In this document: positions 21,401-32,648 of the stretch, piece after piece
Numbering within the stretch: position 1 is the stretch's first letter
Layout of the letters: each line of letters begins with the position of its first letter
Assembly: GCA_949358305.1 (NCBI GenBank)
Contig: OX442316.1
Coordinates: 7,192,001-7,256,000, forward strand
Direction of reading: 5' to 3'
DNA length: 64,000 nt
From: Strigamia acuminata
Taxonomy: Eukaryota > Arthropoda > Chilopoda > Geophilomorpha > Linotaeniidae
The notes under the pieces: model-generated
Seen by the model: only the letters and a program-made list of their open reading frames with translations
Database searches by the model: none
What the model was told of the DNA's origin: nothing
Position numbers and translations under genes: made by a program

Positions 21401-21590
21401 ATGCAACTTCACCGCATATCACGTCGGCACACAATAGAGAGATTAAACTTTATAAAAAGTACGCTATTCTTACTTCTTCGATTGCATACTTCAACTGACG
21501 ACTAATCGCTTCGTTTTTAATCGTATCTTTAGCTTTGTCTTCACTCAAACCAATACCGGTGAACAGAGAGATCATTGCTCCTGCCTCCAT
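18427..21590 (-). CDS. GlnRS: glutaminyl-tRNA synthetase
   Basis: Thirteen exons: 21590-21474, 21342-21186, 21129-20944, 20881-20702, 20637-20402, 20337-20050, 19985-19762, 19704-19479, 19416-19331, 19266-19104, 19031-18805, 18740-18674, 18582-18427. They total 2313 nt, or 770 residues, close to animal GlnRS length. It charges tRNA-Gln with glutamine in the cytosol, usually within the multi-synthetase complex. The first four exons encode the metazoan N-terminal appended domain. The class I HIGH signature is in [18 protein letters not shown], the family motif [14 protein letters not shown] follows, and [10 protein letters not shown] is the KMSKS-equivalent. The C-terminal anticodon-binding barrels follow ([25 protein letters not shown]). 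All exon phases agree. The gene is in tandem with and 270 bp downstream of the ABHD16A-like gene. Confidence 0.95.
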
Positions 21591-21860
21591 TTTGATTTTC
21601 AAGACGGGTATCTCGAAAACCCGAATTTATTTATGCGTTTGTTCATTCACACTTTTAACACAAAAATAATATAAAAAGTTTTTATTCACAAATATGGTTT
21701 TCAAAATTTAGCATAATTACTACCGGGTGTATACAAACGAGAAAAACGTTAACGCAATTCTGAAATTCAATAAATAGATTTGATTTTATGGTTTAAATGA
21801 GTCTGCAATTTATTTCCTGTAGGAAGTTAGGTACAATAATCATTGGTGTTAGTTGAAAAG

Positions 21861-24490
21861 TTAATCAGACGCAGACCATGGAATGTTGAACATTTGTTTG
21901 GGCAATTGAGTGCAATGAGTTGAATTGAAATCTACAAAATGTTTACTAGCCTGGAAACAATAAAAAAAAACATTATAATAATCATAAAAACAAAAATTCA
22001 CTGTAACATCTCACCAGAAAAATTATTAATTGTGCTTTAATATCATTGCTTAAACTTTCTCCCAATATGGATGGAAAATTGCGAGCATCTCCACTAAAAG
22101 ACTCACGCAAAATGGCACCACAAACGTCATCCCTCACATCATATTTTACCGCCAAAGTGTCTAAACGAAAACAACATTATTTGTACATTCGTCAATGACA
22201 TCAAAATTTGGTAAAATACTTCGTAGCACACGGTCACCAACGAGCCAATTTCTTAGAACTTCATCCGCTTCTCCGGCCACCAAATTAGGATACCTATTTT
22301 AGAGTTTTATTACGTTTTCTCCGATTAAACTAAACATAAATTCACCTGTTTTTCAAAAACGTATACAACAAGTTATTGCCTCGATTTGACTGCAATGAAG
22401 GTGGGTTACTGCAATTAAAATTAATTTATTTCTTTTTATTTAATTTATTCTAATTTATTTTATTTCTTTATGTATAATTAATATACTCGGTTGTAATCAT
22501 TTCATCATCAGTTCTTCGAATAAATAACACTCGACCTGGATACCTATACCAAACAATTTTTTTTAAATAAATTTTTAGATACATTATTTATTGAAATTTT
22601 TACTTGCAAATTTGTTCGGCAATATTTAAATTCATGTGATCTTTAACTGTCTGACTAACTATCGATGCTAAATTGAAAAAATTAAATTAAATATTAATAA
22701 ATAAAATAACTTATTTCTTCCTACCCAAAACCGTTGGCATTTTCGCAACTGCGAGTGGTTCCAAATCATCAAATGTCGCATCTAAAACCTTGGAAATAAC
22801 AATTCAGTTGATTTGTGTAAACTAAATATAGTTTATTATCTAACTTACTACTGCGTAAACATCTGGATAACTCATAGCTGCATAGCTCGCAGTGTAGCCG
22901 CCAATAGACCAAGCAAACAAAATAATATCTGACGGTTGAAATCCAAGCTTATGTATAGCAAATTGCATGACGCAGTCGATTGCTTCTCGTTCTTGGTTTG
23001 GGTATGGTACACCCTAAAAATCAAACCCTGTTAAATCTTGTTTCCATTTATTAAAAACAATTCATTTACCGTACTACCACCAAACCCAGGGTGATTCCAT
23101 CCGAGAGCAGAGTATCCGAGTTCCAGAACGGTTGACATAATTCCAACTTCGTAAAATCCCGCATTACCTTCGGAACAAATAACCTAAGCGTTGAAAAATT
23201 CAATAAATTTAATAAATTTAATGTACAGAAGTTTTTCTTCCGTACTAATTTCTTTCCTTTAGGATAAGATGGCTTCGAACGATGATCGACAAACATTGTT
23301 TCAACTTCGTGTTTTTCTTGAGTTTGCAGTTTATATCTGACACCACCTTGTCGAACCAAAGCCGCTCTCCCATCAATCAAAACAGCACCTAGATTACACA
23401 ACAATTGTTTATTAATTATGCAAAGATTCATTTTTTTTTTATTAATTTTACTCATTGCAGCTTGAAGAAGGCCAACCGAACCAGGATACACCATCTTGCA
23501 GCCTATTGTGTGCGCAAAGATGTAACTGCAATAAACCAGTCGTTAGTACAGTTGTTAACTATTAAATTATTTATATAAATTACCTTAAGATATAAATGGG
23601 AAATTGAACAATTCTTTCAGACATGGGTCTCGAATGATTTGAATTATTTACAATCGGTATAGAATCGCGTGATCGGAATTCTACAGGCCAAGCGTTGAAT
23701 TCAAAATCATATTTCATTAACGGTTTCTAAAACAGAAATGGTAATGTGAACTTTAAACGACCACAGTAATTGAAAATAATTTATGTATTACTTTGGTTTC
23801 CAAATTTAAATGTCGTTTGAAGTTCTCCAAATCCGTTAAAAAGGACGAATAATCACGGTTCACCCATCGCCCAATTCCTTAAAAATTCAAATGAAATATC
23901 AGTCATCATCAGAATATATAAAATATAAAAATCAAATAACCTCGGATACAAGTTGCAGCTAAAACGAGACAACCAATTGCAGTAACAAATTTAAAAATAC
24001 TGTTCAATCCATCATACATTAAATAACCTAGAAAACAAATGTGCAATTAATCATTTAAAAAGGGAGAAATGATTATATTCCCATTTCCTTACCACGGCGG
24101 TAGAGCACCACAGCAATAATAGGCGATGAATAAAATCCTAGAGAGTATACCCATGACAGCTGAAGGAATAAAATGTTAATTATTAACTCTCTTTCATACA
24201 TAAAATCAACAGGGAAGTGGAATTATCAAAATATAATCACTATTTATCTAGAAGTAGTCCTAAGATTAGACACTTACGGTTTTGATAACTTGATCTCCGC
24301 ATTTTTCTAATACATTCGGTTCATATAATTTTCCACCATTCTGTTTAATAAAAGGAAAATATTTAGAAAAAGTTGTATTTGTTTACGTTTGGTAATACCA
24401 TGGCAAATATCAAAATAATACCTCCGATTCTAACGGATTTATTCGAAAAAGCCTCGGTCCCGCGATGCACTTATAAAATGTTGATACCAT
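21861..24490 (-). CDS. ABHD16A: ABHD16A-like phosphatidylserine lipase
   Basis: Seventeen exons: 24490-24422, 24340-24278, 24159-24093, 24027-23941, 23877-23792, 23726-23584, 23525-23452, 23388-23246, 23183-23070, 23013-22849, 22788-22725, 22667-22604, 22543-22487, 22408-22346, 22293-22220, 22160-22015, 21950-21861. They total 1569 nt, or 522 residues (human about 558). In vertebrates ABHD16A is a membrane lipase that makes lysophosphatidylserine. The N-terminus KCIAGPRLFRI and two hydrophobic segments fit the family. The nucleophile elbow is in LFAWSIGGYTA, preceded by EGNAGFYEVG and GWNHPGFGGSTGVPYP. The acid region is RVLFIRRTDDEMITT, and the catalytic His is probably in NSTHCTQLP. A non-coding leader exon ends at 24594 (donor GAG|GTAAAC) with acceptor TTTTAAAG just before the ATG. 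Confidence 0.93.
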
Positions 24491-25114
24491 TTCATTTGCA
24501 CTTTAAAAGTAAAGAAATTAATTAAATTTTACAAATGAAACACATTCTGTTCGATTTTTACCTATGTCAGCAAGGTCAAACGAATTAGTTTACCTCTTCC
24601 TTTGACTGCAGATGCGCCAATCCCGGAGTAGAATCGATTAGGGAAACGATATGCGGTGTCGCGCGATACTAAAGCCAGAATCGAGCCTAAATCGATAATT
24701 ATGTAAAATAGTAAACACAAAAATCGACTTATTTTAACCCTGATGTTTTTTTATTCTCAAGATTAAACTTGGAAATAAATTATTTTTATTTAAATCAGCG
24801 ACGACACAGCAACGACAAAAAAAATTCAAAATTGTTGATAGAAGAATATCTGAGAAATTGCCACTATTTTTGGCACATCATTGATACAAAAAATTAAAAT
24901 ATTTTATTTTAAAATTTGTATTTTAATATATAACACAATATAATACAATCTCAAAAACACTTTTTGAACGAACTACTTGATTTTTTATATTAATTATACA
25001 TCGTACAAAAATTCCATTAGAAAAAAAAATTGCATTTGCACGGTTTTTATATCGGTGATGGTAACATTTCTTGCACTCTATTTATGTAAATAAATCTTTT
25101 TCCTACTTTAAATT
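24491..25114. other. ABHD16A promoter and torsin 3' flank
   Basis: Besides the ABHD16A leader exon (ending at 24594, on the minus strand), the segment is AT-rich. No other coding region or RNA is visible. Confidence 0.4.
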
Positions 25115-26399
25115 TCACAATAATCTACTTTCAGCATATGTTTCAAGTTCAAAATCCACCAATTTCTCAATTTCTTTACATCCTTTTTTACTAAACACTT
25201 TTAGATCGGGTGGAGCATATACAACTTCATTGGTTATATCTTCAATCACACTTTCTGGAATTTCACGATTTTGCCTCTTCAGCTCGTCAATAACACACAG
25301 TTTGACGTGTTGCCGTTCCAACGGCAAGAATGGAATAAAATGATCAATCAGGTTTGAATCTATAAGACTGCTTTGCTTGAGTCCACCTAATAAATCAATT
25401 AATTATCCGAATGGCCAATACAGAATTGCAAAATCAAATTTTACCTTTCTGATTGAACGCTTCGATACTCAAAACAGCATTAAAATCTCTAAGCGCAAGT
25501 TCTTCCCGTTTTTTCCCAGCCTTCCAATTTTGTAAGACGATATTTGTTATACCATTTCCACCAGTATTACTAAAATTGCAACAAAAATTAAATTAAACAA
25601 AACAAAAAAATAATAATTATTGATTATACAACCTTAGAAAAATAAAAATAGCATGTCTTGAATTAATGCCGTCCACGTGCTGATGATAATCTAAGTATGG
25701 TTTAATGGCATCAAATAATCCACGTGGCATTTTATCGACTTCATCAAAAATAAAGAGAGATTGTTGGCACTGACTGATATTTCCCTTAATCCAATTCACT
25801 AAATTATCCTGTAAAAGCAATTTTATCATCAGAAATTAGTCAAATTACTCAAACTATTTAATTTCACACGTACTTTGTACGAATTTATCTGAGCTGCGTG
25901 TGGAAAATGATGCGTTGCAATGAAAAGATGGACAAACTCACTGTCGAATCCATTCAGATACAAATGATGCGCAATAATTTTGCTAACAAATGTTTTCCCA
26001 CCTCCAGTCCAACCGTGAAAGGACAGTACGAGAGGTTTTTGTGGATTAGATTTACGAATATGGGCTTTTATAGACTTAATTACAACGTCTTTAACTAAAT
26101 GTTGACCATGCAGATGGTGCGTAAAGTTTGCCATCATACCTACAAAAAAAATACATTTATTAATACAAATTTTTTTGAGAAAATAATCAAATATTACCAT
26201 TTAAATCTCTTTTGATCCAAGTAGATGAACAACATTCTCTGTAACTGCATTCCAAGGCTTTGTAACCAGCGTATATTCCCACTCCTGCACCCACAGCCAA
26301 TCCCCATGTAAAAGGATCGACAACTGCATTGGCTACGGGAAATATACTTAATAATATTAACAATTTCGTTACGCCACCATTTATACCGACACCACGCAT
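25115..26399 (-). CDS. Torsin: torsin family AAA+ ATPase
   Basis: Five exons (26399-26198, 26139-25874, 25808-25633, 25569-25445, 25386-25115) total 1041 nt, or 346 residues, the usual torsin size. Torsins act in the lumen of the ER and nuclear envelope, where membrane cofactors stimulate their ATPase. The N-terminus has a hydrophobic ER-targeting segment (TKLLILLSIFPVANAVV) and the cysteine region ECSYRECC. The Walker A motif is GWTGGGKT, Walker B is SLFIFDEVDK, sensor I is around IFIFLSNTGG, and the torsin-specific C-terminal GCK motif is in SKKGCKEIE. The Walker A ends in KT, whereas human torsin A has KN. The gene is divergent from the TRMT2B-like gene, with starts 385 bp apart. Confidence 0.92.
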
Positions 26400-26784
26400 T
26401 ATAAAGTGGGAAGGAAACTACAACGCATGCATAAAGTGAAAAAGCAAAGCACTCAAGGCGCCATCGTGTTTGGGGAAATCCCGCTTGCAGACGACGGTTG
26501 ATATCGGCCAGCAATTACTTCCGTCTGTTTATTGTTCCGATCTGGATGATGAAAATTGGAAATTTAAATTCCACCGAACTTTACATGATTCTTTTCGCAA
26601 TTACTTGAGTTGGGCACTCCAGGTGGTTGACATTTAAAGATAAAACATGCAAAGAAATTAAAACAAAGAAATCAGTTTCGATGTTTTGGCATCGGATGGC
26701 GCTTCCAACCGTTACCAGCCGGGTCTTGATCCGGCAGGACCCGATCTCCATTCCTCTCACTAAAATAATTCTTAAATAAAAGAC
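26400..26784. promoter_or_regulatory. shared promoter region of torsin and TRMT2B-like genes
   Basis: The 385-bp spacer separates divergent start codons. It is GC-richer than flanking intergenic DNA, has no TATA box, and includes an imperfect palindrome GGGTCTTGATCCGGCAGGACCCG near 26729-26751. This is typical of a bidirectional housekeeping promoter (inference from layout). Confidence 0.4.
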
Positions 26785-28679
26785 ATGGTTTTAGTTGGTA
26801 AACTTTTTCGTGGTTGTCGGATTTTGGTGCACAATCAACAAAACTTGAGCGGTTCGTTTTTTCTAGCTCGCAGAAATCTTCGAACGGAAAGAAGCAGGTA
26901 GATATTCAAAATGAATTAATTAAAATTACCAATTTATTAATTGATATATTAAATTACAGCATTGCAAAATGGGTAAACGCTTCCCGACAGTCTAAAAAAG
27001 AGTCGACAGAATCAATCGTTGAAGCAATTCCACAGCTTGATCTCACCGATGACCGAATAGCCAGGATAAGAAAACGAAAACGTTCAGAAATTATCCCGAC
27101 TCGTGGTGACCGTGAAAATAACATATCGTTCGAAAATCAATTTCAAATACTAGCAGATGCTGTCACACCGTTACACAGTTTGAAGTACTCGGATCAACTG
27201 AGACTAAAATTCAAACAAACCAAAGCGATTCTAATAGAGTACAGTGCTAAACTGAAATTAGCCAAATCGCCTTTTAAAAAGAATGGAGCTGGTCTCCCTT
27301 GTACATTGAAAGACATGATTCCATCGCCACAAATAAATCACTACCGCAACAAGGATGAATTTCGAATTAAAAAAGGCGAAGATGGGAATATGAAAACAGT
27401 TGGTTTTCTCGTCGGAAACATGTCGGAAGGAAAGGCTGTTTGTGTTAATCCAAAAAATCTGATAAATATCAAACCATCGCACGCAAAAATTGCTCTTTCG
27501 TTTCAAGATTACATACGGAATTCGCAGTTACCCGTGTGCGATTTATTTCACGATGGAGGACATTGGCGCGGAATTACCGTTAGGTCTAATCTGCTAGGAG
27601 ATCTGATGGGAATCGTCGTTCTCCATCCTCAACAAATGTCGGAAGATGAGCTGGACAAGGAGAAACAACTTGTTACTCATTATTTTAAAGATGGCGCGGG
27701 GTCAGATTGCAATTTCAAATCGTTGTTCTTCCAAGCGTGGTGAGTTTTTTTGTAAAAATAATTTATTTTAAATAACCTATTTTGTTTGTTTTCACAGCCC
27801 ACATTCGCGATGCACGAATGAGATGGCACCGTTTCACTTGCTTTTTGGTCAACATCATATATACGAAGAAGTCTTAGGATTAAAGTTTAGAATTTCACCG
27901 GATGCTTTTTTTCAAGTTAATACGTTAGGAGCGGCGTGTTTGTATAAGGCGCTTCAAGAAATAAGTGAAATCGATTACGATACGGTCGTACTGGACGTTT
28001 GTTCAGGCATAGGTCATTATTTTTATATACAAATATTTTTTTTTGTAAATTATTTTTAAAATTAAAATTTAATTTTTATTTAATCTCAGGAACTATTGGA
28101 CTTTTGTTGGCATCACAAGCTCGGAGTGTATTTGGGGTCGAATCGATCAAGCAAGCTGTAGAAGATGCGAAATTTAACGCACAATTAAACAACATAACAA
28201 ACGCAGTTTTTCACCATGGCAGAGCGGAGAAAATTCTACCAGAAATTGTAACCAAATTTGATTCGATACACAAAGTGGTTGCTGTGGTCAATCCAGGGAG
28301 ATCGGGACTGCGTAAATAAAGACATGAATTTGAATTTACATTTATATAAAAAAACAACAACATTTATTTACATTTAAATTTTAGATCCAGATGTTGTTAA
28401 AGCATTAAGATCATGCGAACAGATTAAAAAGATAATTTATGTAGCGTGTAATCCCAGAGGAGAATTGACGACATCGAATATAATTAAGTATGACGTTGTA
28501 ATAATAGTATGCAAACTTTTAAGCTAATTAGAATATATGTCTTTTCAAGTTTCGGAAAGCCAGCGGGTGGAAAATGGCGTGGTCAACCACTTGTTCCCAA
28601 ATTAGCCGTGCCTGTGGATATGTTCCCTCACACGGAACACTGTGAACTGGTTATTGTCCTTGAAAGATGTAAAGGATAA
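26785..28679 (+). CDS. TRMT2B: tRNA (uracil-5-)-methyltransferase, TRMT2B-like
   Basis: Six exons (26785-26897, 26960-27739, 27798-28012, 28090-28311, 28385-28487, 28550-28679) total 1563 nt, or 520 residues. The enzyme makes m5U (ribothymidine) at tRNA position 54 or in rRNA using SAM. The SAM-binding region DVCSGIGTIGLLLA, the NPGRSGLH motif (usually DPPRxGLH), the nucleophile Cys in IYVACNPRGEL and the general base in PHTEHCELVIVL are all visible. The start at 26785 gives a leader rich in Arg/Leu/Phe without acidic residues (MVLVGKLFRGCRILVHNQQ), a plausible mitochondrial targeting peptide, which argues for the TRMT2B rather than TRMT2A class. The first intron (26898-26959) splices AG|GTAGAT to ATTACAG in phase 2; reading through it instead gives a misleading longer ORF. 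Confidence 0.9.
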
Positions 28680-28772
28680 GATTCCAGCCACTCATTTTAA
28701 AAAATTGTAATTTTCTTGTTAAAATTATTAAAAAAGATTGAAATATATATATATTTATATTTTTTTTGGGAG

Positions 28773-29566
28773 TTAATTTGTCATTTCTTTCCATATTTGA
28801 TTTGGCATGACAACTTTAACATCCTTAAGTCCTCGTTCAGGGTCACTGGTTTCGGACCACTGGGCTAGGTGATTAATCCCGTGATTTTGCATGAAATCCA
28901 AAACTGCTCTCGTTGTAAAATCTTGCTCTTCCGAGTCATCAATATTCGGTTTGTGCATTTTGTACGGAGAATGTGAATGATATGGGAAAAGTTTGTGGGG
29001 TAACCAGGGCGGTTTTGGCCAGTGTTTGAATGGGTTTTTTAAAAAGTGGGGCAATTTCATGGGCAGCCATTTTGTTCCTGTGTTTTTTGATGGTTTCGAA
29101 TGGTTTTCTTTGATTCGTGGTTTCCAATTGAGGTTTACGGGGAAGGAATGTCGAATTGGTTGTGCCGGAATGAAGTTTGAATCTTCGTTGTAATTAGCTT
29201 CCACGTGAAATTTGAGTGGGTTGTTTCCAACAAATTCGTCAGGTAGCTGTTCGAATTCGTCACGTTGTGGGAGTTGTGGCAATCTTTGGTGGTTGTTCTT
29301 ATTTCTGAATTCGTCGGAATTAATGTATTGCTTGTTAAAATCTTGTCTGTTTTCCACGAATTCGTCTTGGTGCGGCGGAAATTGGTTCTGGTGTTTGTTT
29401 TGACAAATGCACCAAGTTTTAACGTTTTCAATAAATACGAAACAAAAATATCCATATAGAAGTTTAGTTTTTGCCTAATCAAATTGTATTAATTTTTAGA
29501 TATTATTTTGTGAATATATATATATATAGCATATTTTTTTAAAAAAAGAGGAATTCTTACCTTCAT
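28773..29566 (-). CDS. secreted Pro/His/Asn-rich protein of unknown function
   Basis: Two exons: a 6-nt coding start exon (29566-29561, ATG AAG) and 29474-28773, together 235 residues. Splicing the tiny exon (donor GTAAGA) to the main exon yields a signal-like leader, MKAKTKLLYGYFCFVFIENV. The body is polar and repetitive: QDEFVENRQDF-type acidic/Asn stretches, then a basic, Pro/His/Lys/Trp-rich segment (PFKHWPKPPWLPHKLFPYHSHS), and a more regular C-terminal end (TTRAVLDFMQNHGINHL). It has only two or three cysteines near the leader. It has no domain I recognise. It converges with the TRMT2B-like gene, with stop codons about 95 bp apart. Low-complexity secreted proteins like this can be cuticular, salivary or immune. 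Confidence 0.6.
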
Positions 29567-29894
29567 TATGGTACGTAACGGTGCAGTGATTCTTTTGAGC
29601 GTGTGCTGCCTTTATGTTTTGAAGACTAAAAGCGTTAAAAAGATTTAGTGGGCCAAGTGCTCACGCGCGTATCGAAGTGTCGTGTGCTCTGCTTCACGCC
29701 AATTAAATAACTGCAAACACCCAAATGTTGAGGGTTTGTTTGGGCTAATTTGAATGACAAAAGCACATGCGTCAGGAATCCGGAATTTGAATATAAAACG
29801 GAAAAAATATCACAAATTCATGTCAAAAAAACAAAAAAAAATTTAAAAATTATAAAATTTAAAAAGATTTAAAAAAAAAAAAAAATTACACATC

Positions 29895-29966
29895 GGGCCT
29901 GGCCGGGATTTGAACCCGGGACCTCTCGCACCCTAAGCGAGAATCATACCCCTAGACCACCAGGCC
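29895..29966 (-). tRNA. tRNA-Pro: tRNA-Pro (anticodon AGG)
   Basis: This is a 72-nt gene on the minus strand. The acceptor stem GGCCTGG pairs with CCAGGCC and the discriminator is C. The anticodon stem CTCGC/GCGAG encloses the loop TTAGGGT, giving anticodon AGG. The T arm GGTCCCGGGTTCAAATCCCGG has the standard B box, and the A box is TGGTCTAGGGG. A run of T on the minus strand just after the gene (29868-29885) is a Pol III terminator. There is no intron. Confidence 0.95.
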
Positions 29967-30464
29967 ATACGGAAATGCTCGCTTAATTTTTCTTATAAAC
30001 AATATTAACCAATAAACTAATATCCCAAAGATTTTTTTTTACTTTTTCACGATTCCTTAAACATTTCGTGAACAAACAGTTTAAAAAACTCATTAGAATA
30101 CGATGTATTTTGACGATCTGTAGTAGTAATGTAAACTCCGGCCTTAAACATCATCAATGTATAAAATAATCTTTCGTTTTGGCATACCGGTAACTAAATC
30201 TGCAGCAGTATTTATTTAAAGTATCATTAATTAGTTTAAAAAAAAGCAATTCCTTTGCTTTCATTGTGACTTTAGACTTGTTGTGTAAAGAAAAGTCATT
30301 TTTCTGTGTAGGCCTACATACAAATAAACGAGAAATGATTCTACAATTTATTTACATAGTAATCAGATAAAGTATTGCTGTTAATGAGCGTAGCAAAATA
30401 AGAGTAATTAAAATAGATGCAACAGTGATTTTTTAATTATAAAAATTAAACTGAATGTACATAA
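29967..30464. other. intergenic, no gene seen
   Basis: AT-rich spacer between the tRNA-Pro gene and the 3' end of the Tat-SF1 homologue. It includes the latter's 3' UTR. No ORF with coding character. Confidence 0.4.
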
Positions 30465-32045
30465 TTAATCAAGTTTTTCCTCGGGTTTTTCGGACTTTGG
30501 CGCATCTCCGAGAAACCTTTCCCACTCTTGAAGTCTCTCCACTTCATCCAACTCCGATTCCTTTTTATGGTATTTCGTTTTTCCATCCCAGGTTTCAGCA
30601 GTCAGTTGTTTACCCCCAAACCAACGTCCATTCAAAGCTTGAATACAGGCGTCGGCTTCTTCTGCCTCCTTGAATGCCACTGAAGCAACTCCGTCCGAAT
30701 TTTGCTATTAAATATAATAAATAATTTAAAAAAAATATATCAAATCGTTCAATTTAATTTCGTAGTTCCATACGTCAAACACTTGCGTCCGTTTCACTTC
30801 CCCGAACTTGGAACACTCTTCGCGCAAATCGTTTTGATACTCGAGAATTAACTCGGGAGTTTTCTGCAAACAAAGGATAAAAAATGCTGTTAAATTTGTA
30901 AAATGTATAAAGTAAGGCCGAGCCCATTTCCACCGATTTTTCTCAAAATGTTTACAGAAATGGGTTGAAATAGCTTTTCCGATAAAAAAGATACCTTGAA
31001 TTCTTCCGGGTCAAACATATTTTTTATTATAACCGTTTTTTCGTGTTTGTATCGTTCGCCTCGCATTTTATCCGGTCTCCAATCGAGTAATCTAAAAGCG
31101 AATAACGAAATAATAAAGTTAAAAACCGATTAAAAAAATGTTAAAATGCACAATACTTTTCCTGCATCACTTTCACTTTCTTCTTTTCTTTATTTTTCAT
31201 TCGTTTCGGCTTCTTTTTTGGATCGTACGCTCCTTTCATCTCAAACTGTGCGCGCTCTACGTGAACTTCCTGGCCTCGTAGCTGATATCCATCCAAAATC
31301 TTCAAAGCCAACGTAACAGATTCAACCTAAAAATTAAAAAAATATAAATCCACTATTGCATTCATTGTTAATTAATAATCATTTTCAAATTTTACTTTGA
31401 TGTAACAGCACAATCCGTCGCCTTTGAGGTAACCATTTGCATCACGATAGAGTTTAATCTTTAGAGCATTCGTTTGAGTGTCTTTCATGATGAGCCCACA
31501 CTTCGACATAAATTCAATGAATTCTTCTTCAGTAATATCAGTGGGCAAATTAGAAACGTAGACATTAGTATTGTGTTTTTCGTCAACATCGAACCAACCT
31601 TAATCAAGAAAAAAATTAAAAAAATTAATATTTTGTTCATAATTTGTATATTTCACACGTTTCTATCACCTGTGGTTTCATTCGCAGGTCTTTTTTTGCC
31701 TTTCTGCTCTTCCGATTCAGCCGCTTCTGTTTCAGCCGCTTCCGTTTCGTCGGATACAGACGACACATTTGGTTCACCATAATTGCTTTGATATGCAGCA
31801 AGAAAATTGTCGTCAATCTGAAACAATACAAGAAGTATTCCGATTAAACTCCAAAAAATCAATAAATTTCTTGATAAATTTCGTACTTTTGGAAACCATG
31901 CTCCCCTCTCGCTGTCCCACTCGTACCCGGGGTCGTCATTTGTATTATTATGTTCACACGGAGTAGATGAATTATCAGATTCTTCCTTTAGTTGCTTTTC
32001 GCGGCTTTCAAGTTCCAGCTGCCGCTCAAAGTCTTTTTCAGCCAT
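30465..32045 (-). CDS. HTATSF1: Tat-SF1 homologue (U2 snRNP-associated splicing factor)
   Basis: Seven exons (32045-31887, 31817-31670, 31598-31396, 31326-31157, 31091-30995, 30863-30774, 30704-30465) total 1107 nt, or 368 residues. Tat-SF1 (yeast Cus2) is a nuclear RNA-binding protein that binds SF3B1 and assists U2 snRNP function. The N-terminal signature YEWDSERGAWFPKIDDNF and NYG is family-typical. RRM1 contains NVYVSNLPTD, and a basic linker reads KKKPKRMKNKEKKK. RRM2 or UHM contains KTVIIKNMFDPEEF and the R-W-F motif in ALNGRWFGGKQL that binds ULM ligands. A short acidic end follows. The chosen ATG at 32043-32045 starts MAEKDFERQLEL; longer readings use non-ATG codons. It lacks the long acidic tail of the vertebrate protein, as expected for insects. 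Confidence 0.92.
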
Positions 32046-32648
32046 CGTGTATGTTTGCGTCAATTAGTGGCCGTCGATTAACTGTCCCATGAAACAACGT
32101 AAAAACCGCTATTTTTAACTACACGAAAAGGTACGTTGTAGTAGTTCAACATAAATAGCGACGATATTCAACTTAATTCACACAGTGCGAGCGCAGTTTG
32201 CCGCTGCCATGTTTTATTTGAATATTTCATACGCGCATTACTCTTGCCTGGTAAACGAAAGGAAACGTCCGCTTCCGCAATGAGATTGATCAGTTTGGTC
32301 TGGATTAAACAGTACACAACATTCAATCATGGTTTTGGTTTGTATTTATTTTATTTATTTCAAGATCACTCTAAATAAAATAGACAACTGGTGACAAGTA
32401 CGAATGGAAGTAAAAAAAAAAAAACAAGAGAACAACAAGTAAGAACTGGCTGCTAAACGCAGACTAAAACCAGAAGTAAACAAACCTTCTGCTACAAATT
32501 TCTGCTATTTCCAAAACAAACGTTTAAAAATGTACAACTTTGTTTTTATTTTAATTTAACAGTGTGAAATATAATACGTGCTCAAACTCCAAACTTGAAA
32601 AATTGAGTAGTTGTTAGGGAATGAGTCTCAAATCATTTTATCTGAAAT
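32046..32648. other. intergenic, no gene seen
   Basis: Probably contains the Tat-SF1 promoter (32046-32300, moderately GC-rich) and the 3' UTR of the TMEM181 homologue. No coding signal or RNA gene was recognised. Confidence 0.4.

Noticed and set aside
27258-27506. Minus-strand 82-codon frame
   Set aside because: Antisense shadow inside the main exon of the TRMT2B-like gene.
29135-29482. Open frame starting MIRQKLNFYMDIF on minus
   Set aside because: It overlaps the intron and the wrong frame of the gene 28773-29566; the correct frame follows from splicing the ATG-AAG exon.
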